The notes below the pieces were generated by a model. The model was given only the letters and a program-made list of their open reading frames with translations, was not told the DNA's origin and did not search any database. The position numbers and the translations under genes were made by a program. A stretch of 64,000 bases of DNA from Voacanga thouarsii (Eukaryota > Streptophyta > Magnoliopsida > Gentianales > Apocynaceae), in NCBI GenBank assembly GCA_026120185.1, contig JANUWF010003369.1, positions 124,001-188,000 on the forward strand, written 5' to 3'. Of this stretch, positions 21,109 through 33,768 are shown piece by piece (the first letter of the stretch is position 1; the number at the start of each line of letters is the position of its first letter).

Positions 21109-22702
21109 TATTGGAATGTATGTCCATTAAGACTGTATTTTTTTGTGTAATTTGAATTGGATTAATAAAAGATTTATTCTCATAAATTGTTTATGTCTTT
21201 TCACATTAATTTATGCATAATTTCACTGGAAAAAACCTATTGTGTTTCAGTAAGTGATCTATGTGAATGGAGGTCTTTTACAGTAAGGTATGGATCATGG
21301 ATTACTTAATATATAAACTATTGTTCTTAATCAGATAATGAGAATGGGAATCTCATCATGATAAGGTTCTTATGTTATGAATTTCAGGTGGAGAATGGCT
21401 TTCCTTTAGACGATGAATAGTCCTCTCACTTCATAACATAAGTGTATATCGAACACGTAGAATTGGACCTGTAGTAGTGATTTCTAAAAGTACTATATGA
21501 TAGAAACCCAAACTACTACTGCTACAGCGTAAACTTATATCCTACGGCTTGAGTATGGGTTGGTGGTCTAGTGAAGCTGGAAGCGCATCCTTTGATATGC
21601 TATTGTTGAGGTTCTATCGTAGAACCAATATACTTATATGTTGGCTCTATGTGACTAGTTAGTTAAGGCAGACTCCTACAATTTAGCTTCCACTCTATGT
21701 TGCCCCTTGAGACTGTTCGAATGATCTAATAATTCAGGGCCCTAAGAAACATGACTTGGATGTTTACTTTAGGGTAGCTCTCTTAGAAAGTGAAAACATT
21801 CTAGGAATGTCGTAGATCATTAGACTAGAGGTCTAAGGTTGGTAGATGCCATTTAAAGAGGTGTTAGTACACTCTTCCTCTTTGAATGTACCACGCTATG
21901 TAAAGGGGTATATTTGTCATAACACTTGTAGGTCGAAGACTTTGCTAATGCAGTATTGTCTCTGACGTCAATATTTTCTTATGGTGATATTAGAAAATGT
22001 TTAAAATACAAAATATAACTATTTATAGTAGGGGTATTTTGGTCATTTTAGTAGCCAAGATGATGTGTCTTTTTGGTCCCCAAAATAGCCCGTAAGTCCT
22101 AATTGATTTTGGGTTGAGAAAATGATCTGAATTAAAGAGGATTTTATTTTATTCAGGAAGCCTAATTTATTATTGGGTTTGAATAAAATAAAAAGTCCAG
22201 AGAGATTGGATTAATTACTTAGTTTAATTGGTCAATTAATTATTCAACCTGGTCCCAGGGCCTGGTATAACTAGGGCATCAATTACTAGTTTATCGGATA
22301 TGTATGTGTTCTGGTGGGAGACTTATTTTTAAAATTTTGGAAGATTATCAAGAGTGATATCCGAAATTTAAGTTTGAGACTTTTTGGAGATCAGAACATG
22401 ATTCTACCCAGGGTTTTTGGAAAAGAGGCGAATGCATAATGTGTGAATATGGTGTGCGTAAAAAATACCAGAAAAGCTACGTTTCTCTCTCTCAGATTTG
22501 ATCTTCTTTTTCTCTATATTTTCCACTATACAGAAGATAGACACGAACAATTGCTTTTTTTTTATCCTGCTCTTTAGCATTTGGTCAAAGAAACAAAGCC
22601 TTCAGTATTTTCCTTTACCCTTAGCCTTCTCTAGTAGTGTTAGGCAGAGGTTATATTCCACGAATCCAAGGTTATTGCATTAATACGCTAGAGGAGGAGA
22701 AT
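21109..22702 (+). repeat. Copia 3' LTR
   Basis: Follows the Copia RNase H after CAAGTGG (purine-rich primer-like) and begins TATTGGAATGTATGTCC, which aligns with the start of the solo Copia LTR at 30081 (TGTTAGGATGTATACCC). About 1.15 kb is recognisably homologous to that copy (for example GTAAGGTATGGATCA, GGTCGAAGACTTTGCTAA). The end is unclear: the sequence diverges after about 22260, and the LTR may continue beyond the block at 22703-24109 to about 24270. Confidence 0.7.
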
Positions 22703-24109
22703 TGTTGAATGACAGGGGCTAAAATCATCGCTATTTTTCTATTTATTTGAAGGTGTTTTGTGATACATTTGTTGTAATAACTAAGCATATTTCTTCATAT
22801 TTGATATTTTACCCTTAGAAAGGTATTTTGGAATTTTATTACGGAAAACGACAAAATCGTCGCCGTTAGAGCACGGCCGGTGCCGGCCGTGACCCACGAA
22901 GCCATGCCGGCCCCGATCTGGAAAACAGAGGAATTTTAGACCAAAAAACATAGCACACTGAGCCGACCAAAGCACGGCCGGTGCCGGCTGCACTCTAGTT
23001 CATGTCGATGAGCTTTCTAATTTTTGCGCGTATTTGGTAATTTCTAAGAGTTTTGGTATTTTTCAATCTCTACTCAGCCCAATTAGGGGGTGAATTTTAG
23101 CATCTTGGAAGCCTATTTAAACAAGAAAAATACAAGATAAAAGTATGAATTCAAGGATCAAATCAGTAAATCACTCATTAAATGAGAAATTCATCAAATC
23201 AATGAGCATTGTTCAAGAGAGTCTTTAAGGGAGAAGAATGAGGCATGTCTATGAGTTCTTTCTTTTACCTTTGTTTTCTTTTTCTAGAATAATTATGTAA
23301 TTAATGTTTTCATTGTAATTTGACAATATTTTAAGATTCATGGTTTTTGTATTAATTTAGCTATTTGATCAATTTTCTATCATTCTTGGTGTTTGATTAC
23401 TTGTGATCATAGAAGAACTAATGAAGTTAGATTTGCTTCTAATTGACTTGAGAAAAGACGTTAGGAGTTGATTTAATTTTATTGATTTCATATTTATTAT
23501 TTCTTAACAAACTTGAGAGACGAAGTTAAGACCAAAGAACCTAAGTAATCAAAGATTAGTTAATTTCACCTAGAGTATAGGGTTGTTGACTAATTTCATG
23601 TTTATGAGGAATTGTGTTTAATACGTCTTTTGGTTATGTTAGTTTGATTAGGAAATCTGCTAATTTAATCAAGAGATAGTGATTTTATGGACTGGGAAAG
23701 AAGTAGAATCTATATAAGCGGATTATAACTTGGGAAACAATTGAATTTTATTTTGTATTCCTTCATGATGCCAAGATGATGATTAATTGAGATAGTTGCT
23801 AAATAGTTCATTGTCATGTTTTCTAGGAGAGTTGTCTAAATTGCATATTTCTACATCCTTGAATTGTAAATATTTCTTTATTTTTCTCTTCATTATCTTA
23901 TCATTTTATTTAATCGGTTAAATAATGAATGAAAAGTAATTAGTGTGTACTTATTCTTTTAAGGATCGATACTCGTTAATTCCCTATACTACACTTGCGA
24001 TGTGTATACTTGCTCGTATGTATATTTTGGGATTAATGTTTTAATTAAAACTTAACTAATAGATGGATTTAAATTTGATAATTTTTACACACCCAAAATT
24101 TACGCATCA
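22703..24109 (+). repeat. Unclassified LTR-like block
   Basis: Runs from TGTTGAATGACAGG to TTTACGCATCA, so it has TG...CA ends. It contains two copies of a GC-rich palindromic motif (22872-22891, 22973 onward), a long AT-rich section, and GGATCGATACTCGTTAATTC followed by a TACTTGC motif near the 3' end, as in plant Athila/Tat-type LTRs. No matching TSD was found at exactly these ends. Coding sequence is absent. Confidence 0.4.
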
Positions 24110-24443
24110 CTGGACAACAACTAGAATCATTTTCTAGGGAAGAGGGTTCAAGTGTTCTGCTAGTTCAGTCGACAGTAGTGCCTTCTTCAATGTCTAAATA
24201 GACAACAAAATGTAGAGGTATAAATCTTAAGACTTCTGCTGTTTTGTTTATGCTTCTGTGTATGCTTCTGTTAGCCACGATCCACCATCATGCCTGTGGG
24301 ATGGACATTGGATACAACGTGAATTAAATTAAAGTAGTTGAGAGTGTCAGTAAAGGATTCACCACTCCTAACAGTAGGAGTGAATATCTCAAGGCCACTA
24401 GTAGAAATTATTACTTAAGAAAACCTTAGCTAAGGTGACTATG
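24110..24443. other. Unassigned spacer, possible tail of Copia LTR
   Basis: No gene. The first 160 bp (CTGCTGTTTTGTTTATGCTTC) resembles the end of Copia LTRs and could be the rest of the LTR interrupted at 22702. The remainder holds two perfect inverted repeats (24363-24382 and 24423-24436). Confidence 0.35.
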
Positions 24444-25297
24444 TGTTGGAAATAATTCCAGTTAATACACATGATGAGTAATGGATTCCAGAAACAAGTA
24501 CTAAAATATTCGGGCCATAATTAATTAATATTCTGGAGGGAGTTAGTACTAATTTCATACTCTAAACCGAATGAGATATTATATAGTGAAAGGAGTTTAT
24601 TGTACTAATGTTTTGCTATTGAATGGTTCATGTCATGCCACTTGACTTTCTGGACTTTTGGATGGTCATGATATATTGTTGATGCCGCTCATGATCTGCT
24701 AAATATGGATTTATTAATTAGAGAATTGTTAAATTAATTCTAATTAGAAATAATAAGTTAATTCTAATTATAAATGGATTATTAATTCTATTATGATAGA
24801 ATTAATTTATATTAGCTACTAATTGGCTGGAAAACCTAATTGGTCACACATACTAGAGGAATTGGTCCTCAAGATATTATATGATAACATTATGGGGTTA
24901 ATTAGTGAGAAGAAATAATAATTGTCAGTTAATTATAAAGTATTATAATTATTTGGGTGAAATTACAATTATTTAATAGGTTTGTGATTGAATTACAAAC
25001 TAGCTATAATTCAAGGGGCCTTATTGCAATTTTAGAAACCTAAAGCCCATAAGAGAAAAAAGGCTTCCTTATAATTTTTTCCTAAATTGTTTAGAAGGCA
25101 TCCTGAATGCTTCAAGAAAGGAAAAGGACAAAAAAATTAATTTGGTTCCTAAATTGTTTCGCAAACAAAATTGGAGCTTTCTGTGCTTGCCTAAGGCGGT
25201 GGAAAAAAGTGTATATATGTATATACATATGTATATATATACATATATATGTATGTATATATAATATATACATATGTGTGTGTGTATATATAATATA

Positions 25298-25345
<48 letters not shown>

Positions 25346-25746
25346 GTGAACTGGTGGATTTCTTTGTTCTTTTTGAAAAATTCCGCCGTCTCCAAGGAAG
25401 ACAAAAATAGGCAAAATCTCTGTAGCCTTTTTCTACTTTCCTTCTCAAAATTAAACCTAGCTACCACAATAATTTTTCTAACAGAAAATTTTAGTGGTTC
25501 TTGAATACATCCTTGTATGGATCAACATTAGAGAAATTCCTATTTTTGGAATTTAGTGGTTCAAGTCTTAGATTAATTTTCGGAGGAGTTTTACAATGAA
25601 AAAAAAATTTGAAAGCTGCTATTTAGAGGTAATGAACTTTTCTTCTCTCTCCTAACCCATTTAATTACATATGAATGATCCTTTGAATGGATTTCATTTT
25701 ATTTTTCCACTACGTGTAAACTGGCTTGTTTGATCAAAATCCAACA
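24444..25746 (+). repeat. Copia-type LTR (solo or truncated)
   Basis: Starts TGTTGGAAATAATTCC and ends AAAATCCAACA, typical Ty1/copia LTR ends, over 1303 bp. The body is AT-rich. A microsatellite at 25203-25344 lies in its 3' third. Flanks CTATG and TTATA do not make a clear TSD, so it may be a remnant of a larger element. Confidence 0.55.
25203..25344 (+). repeat. TA/TG compound microsatellite
   Basis: About 95 bp of alternating TATATG/ACATAT units followed by an uninterrupted (TG) run at 25302-25344 (about 21 units). Open frames here encode only His-Thr, Cys-Val or Tyr-Ile repeats and are not genes. Confidence 0.95.
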
Positions 25747-26072
25747 TTATACTCATGTTATGTAACAAAATAAACATATATGCAAATATTCATGGAATGT
25801 TTTAGATATCTTAATGAACACATATAACAAGAAATCATAACAAAACATGCATAATAAACATCAAATATTTAAAATAAACACATAAAATGCAAACATCTCC
25901 GAAGTACCCAAAGTCGAATCCTCATCTTTTATCTAAATGAAACACCTTTCAACTTCTAAAGGTCTATCTCACCTAAATCTTAAAGTTTAGGATTACACAC
26001 TTAACTTTCTACTATGCCCAATCTAAACCAATAGGTTAAAAGGTTATCCTAAACCTAAGCTCTGATACCAAT
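25747..26072 (-). other. E3 internal leader, minus strand
   Basis: Sequence just inside the E3 5' LTR, read on the minus strand. It starts with the primer site and has the same pattern after it as E2 and E5 (CTTAGGTTTAGG). It is cut at 25747 by the Copia LTR, so the rest of E3 is lost or outside the window. No coding sequence remains. Confidence 0.55.
26059..26070 (-). promoter_or_regulatory. E3 primer binding site
   Basis: GCTCTGATACCA on the plus strand is TGGTATCAGAGC on the minus strand, the initiator-Met primer site, 2 nt from the LTR end at 26073. Confidence 0.85.
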
Positions 26073-26919
26073 TGTAACACCCTACGCCCATAAGCCTTAG
26101 CAGGTAGCGGATATCACTCCATCTAACTGACAAAGGATCTTTATAATGAAATAACTAAATAAATAAATTTGAAAAGCATAAATAACTCCAAAATAAACTC
26201 GATTATAAGCTTAGAATATAATTTATTGCAAGTCTTTTAGGACATAACCTTCTAGACATAAAACTCGAATGCAAGACATAAAGTGTCCCAAAATATATCA
26301 ATTATCTTCTTCAGCCCTTGAGTCTATACAAGTTTGGGATCTATACAAGTCTGGCTGAAAAACAAGAATAAAACCATTTGAGATATAATCTCAGCAAGTC
26401 CCGTAGTGTGCCATGTAAAGATTTTAACAATAACAATTTTTTTTTTTTTTATGATGCATGATTAGAGTAATTGGAACAGTTGTAATTATGCAAATAATAA
26501 CATGAAAGCAGTTCTATTTTGTTTTCGGGAAAGTATCTCATTACAATATCGCATGGTAACCTAGCACTATTTATAATATTAATATTGAGCTTTTAATCAT
26601 AAACCATACAATATTTTTAAAATACGATTTTCATGCTCAAAACCACATTATGATCTTAACTAGAAGAATCTCAATCCAACCAATACTATCATCACTGTAG
26701 GATTTCTATCCTATGAACATAACAAAATGTATGAGTTACTCAGTGCATACACCACAATCAATCATACTGTGACCATCATCATGGTCTGCCCCACGATATG
26801 GATGTCCTATGCTGACCTCAATTTCCATAATAGAAAACGTGTTGCTAGCTAAGGACGACTAAATTAAAAGTGTTGTCGCCCTGTTTCGAAAAGTCAACTA
26901 TCCAGAGATGGCCACCTGC
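26073..26919 (-). repeat. E3 5' LTR, left part (minus strand)
   Basis: Read in plus orientation it starts TGTAACACCCTACG, the reverse complement of the LTR 3' end. It breaks at GGCCACCTGC where E4 inserted. The other side is at 62450, and joining the sides restores a block seen in other LTRs (actagtcttgaag ... ggccacctc in E2). Confidence 0.85.
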
Positions 26920-27160
26920 TGTAAAACCCCACCTAAACCTACCTTAGAATTAGAGGGATGGGTTGCATTTCATGACATATTGCATGACTAAATATTTTCT
27001 GGATGAATTTGTTTATTTTAGAATTATTATATATGGACTATATAATTTATTTATATTTGATAAGTATTGGAGGCAATTAGGAAATTTTGCTTAGAGATGA
27101 GAGAAAAATAAGTTTAGAATATTGGAGGAAGAGAATTAAGTTGGGAAAAAGGAAATAATA

Positions 27161-27231
27161 ATTAATATGTTCAAGTGAATGGAGCTTTGCGGCTAATTCC
27201 TATAGTCATGAATTCAAATCTCATCAACTAA
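27161..27231 (+). other. tRNA-like module in E4 5' LTR
   Basis: A-box-like TGTTCAAGTGAATGG from 27168 and B-box-like ATTCAAATC at 27212, 44 nt apart. It is more decayed than the E2 copies. Confidence 0.5.
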
Positions 27232-30080
27232 GTAATATTTTTAATTATCCTAACTAATGTTTGAATTTTATTTCTTGCAATCCATAAACCTAGGAATTTT
27301 GTTTTGGGCAACCTTAATGATAATATTCTAACATTATGATCTTGTCCTAAAGAGAATCTAGAGGAGTTTGAACCTCCATTATTTTAGCAATCCATGTCCT
27401 AACATATTTGAACTTGAAAATATTTTCTTTCATAAATTCTTTTTATTTTATTATAAAATGTTCTAAATTATTATGGTCCTGGAATTTAAATAAATTCCAA
27501 TTTTTTTGGAAACACCTTGGCCGAATCATAGGAGAGCTAAAAGGATGTTTTATCATTCAACGTTAAAACACCAAATTACTCTCCTAAAGAATTTCAATTT
27601 TGGTTATTCTTGGGAGGGGAAAAGGTTGGAAAAATTATTTAGTTCTTCTTCTTGCTAATTTTCGAAACTTGGGCAGCTTGGATGTCATTTCATTCTTTGT
27701 AAAACAAACAACCATTGTTGTGAGCAAAAGCTGGAAATTCTTGGTGAATTTTGGAGCATTCTTAGGCCATCTAAACCAAAAACATTTTCAGCACACATGT
27801 AAGCCATTTAGCCGTGAAATCTTAGAGCATTCAACTTCTTGAACTAGTTCTTCTATAGCCCTTATTCTTCATCAAGTTGCTAGCTAGAAACTCCGTTAAA
27901 GGACCTTGAAACAGTCCTAGTTTATAGAAACAAAATCCTTTCAAAATACTTTGAACTTTTGCTCAACAAACCTTACTATATTTGGTTAAACAATCAGAAT
28001 TTTTCCAGCTATATTAATTTTTACTCAACTAGTTTTTCTTCTTCATTTTCTTCACCATTTTTGGCCACCCTTAGCATGATAGTTGAACATCCTTTCTTCT
28101 ACCTTCACCCATGGCCAACAAACTCCATTAAAGCACCTCAAACTTCTCTTAATTTCTCTCCATTCAAAATACTTTGAGTTTGAAAATTAAATCCCATACT
28201 TTGCTCCATCAAATTCCCACATATCTAGCAACCAATTCTATCAAACCAAACCAGAATTTATGCACACTTTCATCAAGAATTTTGGTTAGTTCTAAAGGCT
28301 AGAGCACTCTCCATTTCTCTCCCATATAATGATTAATTAAGTAAGACACCATTGAAGGCAAGAAACCTTCAAGGATATAAACACCATTAGCAATCTTCTT
28401 CCTCAAAAACCTCCACCAAATCCTCAACCATTTCTCAAATTCAAAATTTAAAGAAGCCCCTAGACTCCCTCTCTACTAGAAAAACCGAAACACCACCCTT
28501 AGCAAAGGCCATTTGGCCACCTTCAATCCAAGAACTCTCCCTCTTCTTCTAATTTTCTCTCTAATTCTCTCAAGAACACTCAAAACACACACTACCTTTC
28601 TTCAACCCTTTAGCCACTTCTAAATATCCCAAACCACTCTAAAACCTTCAAAAACAACTAGAGAGCAACCTATTCTCTCCATTAACATATTTTATAACAT
28701 CAACTCAATCAAAGTTCTTCCTTTACTTGGATCAAACAAGCATTTTTTCTTTCAAGTCAAGAAGATCAAGAAGGTAAACCAAGTTCAAAAAAATAGCATT
28801 TCATATTCATTCTTTTCATTCCACTTATTCTTTATCTCACTCTTCTTCTCAATCTCCTCTTGACTGAAATGATTGGTGGTCATGGACGGACCTTTTCATT
28901 TGGACTCTCAAAGGTGTTCATCAAGGCAATCAAACTTTTGATTAAGCAAACATCATCTTTAAAATGGTCATCAAGATAAGTATTTTGATCTAACTTTCTT
29001 ATTTCTTTTGAAATCAAGTGGTATAGGATGATGTCAATATAGAAGTATTGATGTGATTTATGATGATGTTGGGGAAATATTTATGGTATGGGTGATTTTT
29101 ATGACAAAGGTTGAGGCATGCAATAGGATTGCTTTATGTATTATATTTGGGTCTTGAATTTTAATATGGGATTATGACATGGTTGTTGGGAGATATGAAA
29201 ATAGAATCTATATGTCATTAAAGCATGTGATGATATGGTTCATGTTAGAGATTAATGTTGTTGTTGTTGTTGCATTAATAATGTTGGTAATACCATCAAT
29301 AATTATAATCACCTTGCAAATATTATTATTGTTATTATGAATACTACTTTTACTTTGATAAATAATTATTAGTATTTCTACATGTATGATTGTTACTTTA
29401 TATATTAATAGCAAAATTATTAATAGTAATCTTATTGTTACTTTTGGTACTTAAAACGTTATTATTATTTTTATTACTATCGTCGCTATTAATACAATTT
29501 TTAATAATAATAATATTGTTATTAATATTATTAGTATCATTATTATTATTATTAGCATTATTATTTTTAATATTATTATTACTAACATCATTATCACCAA
29601 TATTATTATTATTATTTTAGAAAACTATATATTATTATTACAATTATGTTTATTTTATCATCCTTTAAGTATAACAAAAATAGTAATATTTCCACAAGTA
29701 TTAATAAAAATATTGCTAATTTTATAGATAATAATAATATTACATTACTTATGTCACTTATGTTTGTTATTATAATATCAAAGTATTCTTATACTAATAT
29801 TGATATTAAATTCTAGAATGTTTTTATACTAATTATTTTTGGAACTCCTAAACCATTATTATTATATTTGAGTGTTGTTATTGTTTGGATGGATATAAAT
29901 ATTTAGAGTTTGGAGTTATTCTTAACTATACAGTTTTGTTACTTGGTTGTACACCGAGAGTGTCATATACCCTATGTTTACCCCAAATGGGGCTAGGTTG
30001 CCTTGAACAGGACTTGAAAGATTTTTAATCTGTAAGATCAAAAGATCAAGTAAGTCCTTGTATAAACTATTTGTTGAATT

Positions 30081-31519
30081 TGTTAGGATGTATACCCAAT
30101 TAGACTAGGTTTCTAATGTAAAAATCGAATGTTTTAATAAAAGAGTTTATTTTTAGAAATTGTTTGTGAATTTACAATTTTATTTGTGCACAATTACATT
30201 TGGAAAAGACCCATTGTGTTTAAGTAAGTGGTCCATATGAATGGAGGTCTTTTACAGTAAGGTATGGATCACGAGTTACTTAGCACATAAACTTTTGTTC
30301 TTAACCGATTGATGAGAATGGGAATCTCATCATGTTTAGGTTATTATATTGTGAATTCTAAATGGGGAATGGCTTATCTTTAGCCAGTGAGTAGTCCACT
30401 CAATTTATGACATAAGCGTATTTCGAATACGTAGAACAAGACCTATAGTAGTGGTTTCTTAAAAGTACTATATGGTAGAAATCTAGACTACTACCGCTAC
30501 AGGTGGACTAGTACTCTACGACTTAAGTATGAGTTGGTGGTCTGACGAAGCTGGAAGAATGTACTTTGATATACTATAGTTGAGGTTTTATCGTAGGGCC
30601 AATATACTTACATGTTGGGTATGTGTGACTAGTTAGTTAATGTACAAGATAGTTTCTATACTATATTGCCCATTATGGTTGTCTGAATGATCTGAATATC
30701 TAGGGTCCTGGGAAACATGACTTGGATGTTTGTTTTAGGGTAGCTCCCTTGGAAAGCGGAAACAATTCAGGAGGTCGTGGATCATTGGACTAGAGGCCTA
30801 AGGATGGTAGATGTCATTTAGAGAGGTGCCAGTATACTTCTTCCTCTCTAAATGTACGGCGATGTATAAAGGGGTATTTTAGTCATTACGCCTGTAGGTC
30901 GAAGACTTTGCTAACGCAACATTGTCCGTGGGGTCAATATTACCTTATGGTGATATTAGGAAATATTTAAAATGTAAAATACAGCTATTTATATTGCAAT
31001 GATATTTTGGTCATTTTAATAGCCAAGGCGGTGTGTCTTTTGGTCCCCAGTATAAATCGTGAGTTCTAATTAAATACGGGCTAAGGAATTGATCTTAAAT
31101 TAAATGGAGTTTATTTTATTTAAGTAGCTTGATTTAATTATTGAGCTAAAATAAAATAAAGGTTCATGGAGAGAAAATTAATTAAATTAGTTTAGTGGGT
31201 TAATTAATTATTCAGGACTTTGGCCCAGTTTGAATAATTAGGGATTAATCTGGGACTAAACTGATTTTGGCTCATTTAATTGGACTAGTTTATTTGGGCT
31301 GAAAAAAATTAATTATTTATTGGGCCATTAAGTTGATTCTAACTAGAATAATTAATTAAGCCTAATAGGTTAAACTAAGAGTCCAGTGGCCCAATCCAGT
31401 TTAACCTAGGCTGCCGGAGCCGACGCCGACCCTGCCCTAGAATCCCTGTTCTTGTTTTTCAATTTTTTTATGTTCGCTTCCGCTGCGTGCTCCGTGTTTT
31501 CCCACTTTCTGTACCTTCA
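30081..31519 (+). mobile_element. Solo Copia LTR inside E4 5' LTR
   Basis: 1439 bp from TGTTAGGATGTATACCC to CTGTACCTTCA. Flanks GAATT (30076-30080) and GAACT (31520-31524) form a 4-of-5 TSD. It is homologous to the Copia 3' LTR at 21109 and, near its end, to the minus-strand LTR at 63550 (GGAGCCGACGCCGAC, GCGTGCTCCGTGTTTTCCC). No internal Copia sequence is present, so the element was reduced to one LTR by recombination. Confidence 0.85.
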
Positions 31520-32007
31520 GAACTAAAGTACTCCTGCAAGTTAAATGCAATGTTTACTGTAAAGTTATTCTTTGTGTTGCAATTATGGATATTCTACATC
31601 TTCTATCAAAACAAAATAGTTTTAAGCAATCAAAGGTTTTCCAAAACAAAATGTTAAATTTTCTTAAATCCAATTTAAACTCAAACTTTTCAGAACCATA
31701 ATTGCAATTTCAAGGTAATGCGCTTTGTTGAATTACTCCCAAATGGGGGTAAACATAACATTGAGTACTCAATATGGGTAGGCTGATTAGAGCAAATCTC
31801 GGAAGGCTAGAGTAAGTCTCTCAGGGGAGGCCTCCATCAAGAGATAACCACTATCTGGACAAGGTGATAGTTCTAGTTAGTCAAGTCAGTCCATGCTAGC
31901 ATCTCAGTCTGTGTGGACTATTTCTTTTCTAGAATGGACAATCGGTAAGTTAGGATATAGAGATAGAGGAGTATCTCACCCAGTGGGCCGATCACCCACT
32001 CGTATTG

Positions 32008-32076
32008 TGATGCAAGGTTTCACAATACATAACATGATGCAAGGTTTCTTGGCCATAACTATGATGCAAGGTTTCA
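32008..32076 (+). repeat. Three spaced 15-bp repeats in E4 LTR
   Basis: TGATGCAAGGTTTC(A/T) at 32008, 32035 and 32062, period 27 bp. The first unit is framed by GTATTGTG and CACAATAC, which can form an 8-bp stem. Related repeats recur near 61887-61965. Confidence 0.8.
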
Positions 32077-32564
32077 TAATCAACTTTGTTTAAGTGGTTT
32101 ACTTTTTTACAAGTTGTACGTTTTATTTTGCAAAGCAAATAAAATACCACTCAATGTTTAATGATGAGTTTCTGGACTTGCACTTTTTATTGTGACTTGT
32201 TTAAAATTTGCATACATAAACGATTTCCTTAAATTTTCATAAGCACACACAAGACTTACTGGGAAGTATTTCTCACCACCCTTTTATGTCATGTTTTAAG
32301 GTCGATCCTGCTTTGAAGGTTAAATTGCTTTGTGTTGCCTTGAGTTTTGAATATTCATTTTGATTGTATTTATTTCTTAAGAGATTTTAGTTATTATTTA
32401 ATTATTTTGAGACTTGTACAAGTATTTTTTTATATTGTAATAAGTTTTAAACTTAGATTATTTTTTCCATCTTTTGATTTACCTAGTTATAAAGACCCCT
32501 TGTCCTAAGGACAGAGTGACATCCCCACCCCTTTTGGGGTACGTAGGTAGTAGAGTGTTACAAG

Positions 32565-32576
32565 TGGTATCAGAGC
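32565..32576 (+). promoter_or_regulatory. E4 primer binding site
   Basis: TGGTATCAGAGC, an exact plant initiator-Met site, 2 nt after the 5' LTR. Confidence 0.9.
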
Positions 32577-32664
32577 CTAAGTTTAGGCAATTATTAACAA
32601 TAGTTAGATTTATTGCATTAAGTTTTATAATCTTTTGTAGTAATCTGTGCGTTCTATTTGTCGA

Positions 32665-33457
32665 ATGGTTAGAAGATTCACGTCCGTTACCTGAGATTAG
32701 CCTTTCATGTGTGGTAGAGAACCTGTTCCAGTTTCTTTAGTGTCCTATCCTTTTTTGACATGGAACTCGAACTTAGGTCAGATTGGTTTAAGTTAGAGAG
32801 CAATGGCAGTGAGATGGAAGTTGAGGTTTCTAACCCTATTGTGCTTAATGATGATAAGGAGGAGAAGATGGAGGTTGAGGTTGTTGAGCTAGAGTTACCC
32901 TTGTAGGAGAGAGGTGTTGAGAATGTGCAAGCGATGGACCCTCCCATACCAATGGTTAATTTAGTCTCAGATACTAAGGCTGAGGAAGAAGCTCCTGATC
33001 TTGACTTAGTTGGTGAGAGAGGAAAGGAGATGAGTGATGCTGATGGTGAGGGAGGTGAGGAACTGAGTGATGCTGACGATGAGGAAGGAGAAGAGATAAA
33101 TGATGTTGATAGTGAAGTAGAAGAGGGGATGAAAAAGCTGATGATGAGAAGAAGGAGGCGATTGTGCCTTCTCGTATTCTACCGATAGGAGAGTTTAACA
33201 TTACCCCTTTTGGCTTTGACTTTGAGGAGTCCAATGATGAAGGACCCAGTCAGAGGGATAGACTCACCCCGAGTATGACGACATTTAGGGAGTCAGTTTT
33301 AGGGGCAAAAGACAAGGGAAACGGAATGGTGGAGAAGAGTCCAAGAAGGAGTGGAAATGGTAGTAGTACACTTAGGTTTGGATTGGGATTAGACTTCCAG
33401 AAGAGTAAAGAAGGATGGCTTAAAGAACCTGTTTCCGACTACTCGAGTGATGACTAG
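32665..33457 (+). pseudogene. E4 acidic extra ORF upstream of gag (broken)
   Basis: It starts MVRRFTSVT, then stops, D, stop, PFMCGRE, aligning with VTRDWPFMC of the other copies; the two stops are CGA-to-TGA and TGG-to-TAG. From 32760 a frame rich in Glu and Asp runs (MELELRSDWFKLESNGSEM) with one stop at about 32904, then SDADGEGGEELSDADDEEGE, a frameshift near 33130, and GEFNITPFGFDFEESNDE. It ends GWLKEPVSDYSSDD at 33457, like GWLVEPSSE and the Ser/Asp-rich end in E5. Similarity is mainly at both ends and in acidity; the middle has diverged. Function unknown. Confidence 0.65.
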
Positions 33458-33768
33458 AGCAGCGAGAAGACTTAGTAGATTTGTGATGTAATTTAATGAT
33501 TAGGGAATTTGTTAATTGAGATCATGGCCTTATTTACTTTCTTGCTTATGAGTATTTGATTCCTATCAAGATATCGTATGTGATATCCAGTTTCTTTGTG
33601 TTAAAGTATGATTTATTTTGAAAACTTTTGAGTATTTCACTTCTTTCAAAAATACTCCTATATGTTCAATGAATAAGCAAAAGCTATATATGTTTTTTTT
33701 TGCACTATATGTTCACATGCATGTGTATATATTTTACGACCTATAATTGTGGGAGATAATGATTGAAG

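Larger units (their letters stand above)
26920..32562 (+). repeat. E4 5' LTR (interrupted)
   Basis: About 4.2 kb when the Copia LTR at 30081-31519 is removed. It has a tRNA-like module (27161-27231), donor-like AAGGTAAACC (GT at 28774), a long ATT-rich tract (about 29250-29830), the conserved GAGTACTCAATATGGGTAGG block at about 31762, three 15-bp TGATGCAAGGTTTC repeats (32008-32076) and the end AGTGTTACA. Confidence 0.85.

Noticed and set aside
25069..25504. Overlapping open frames on both strands with His-Thr, Cys-Val or Tyr-Ile repeats
   Set aside because: They are translations of the TA/TG microsatellite and have no non-repeat conserved part.
27600..28177. Open frames of 80 and 72 codons in the E4 5' LTR
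   Set aside because: They are in LTR sequence and the corresponding region at 36800-37400 has no matching open frame.
29390..29620. Open frame made mostly of Leu, Ile and Val, looking like a membrane protein
   Set aside because: It is the ATT/TTA-rich LTR tract read in one frame; no homologous frame exists in the other LTR copies.
32760..33457. A host nuclear acidic protein gene
   Set aside because: It sits between an LTR primer site and gag and shares its ends with the equivalents in E2 and E5, so it belongs to the retrotransposon.
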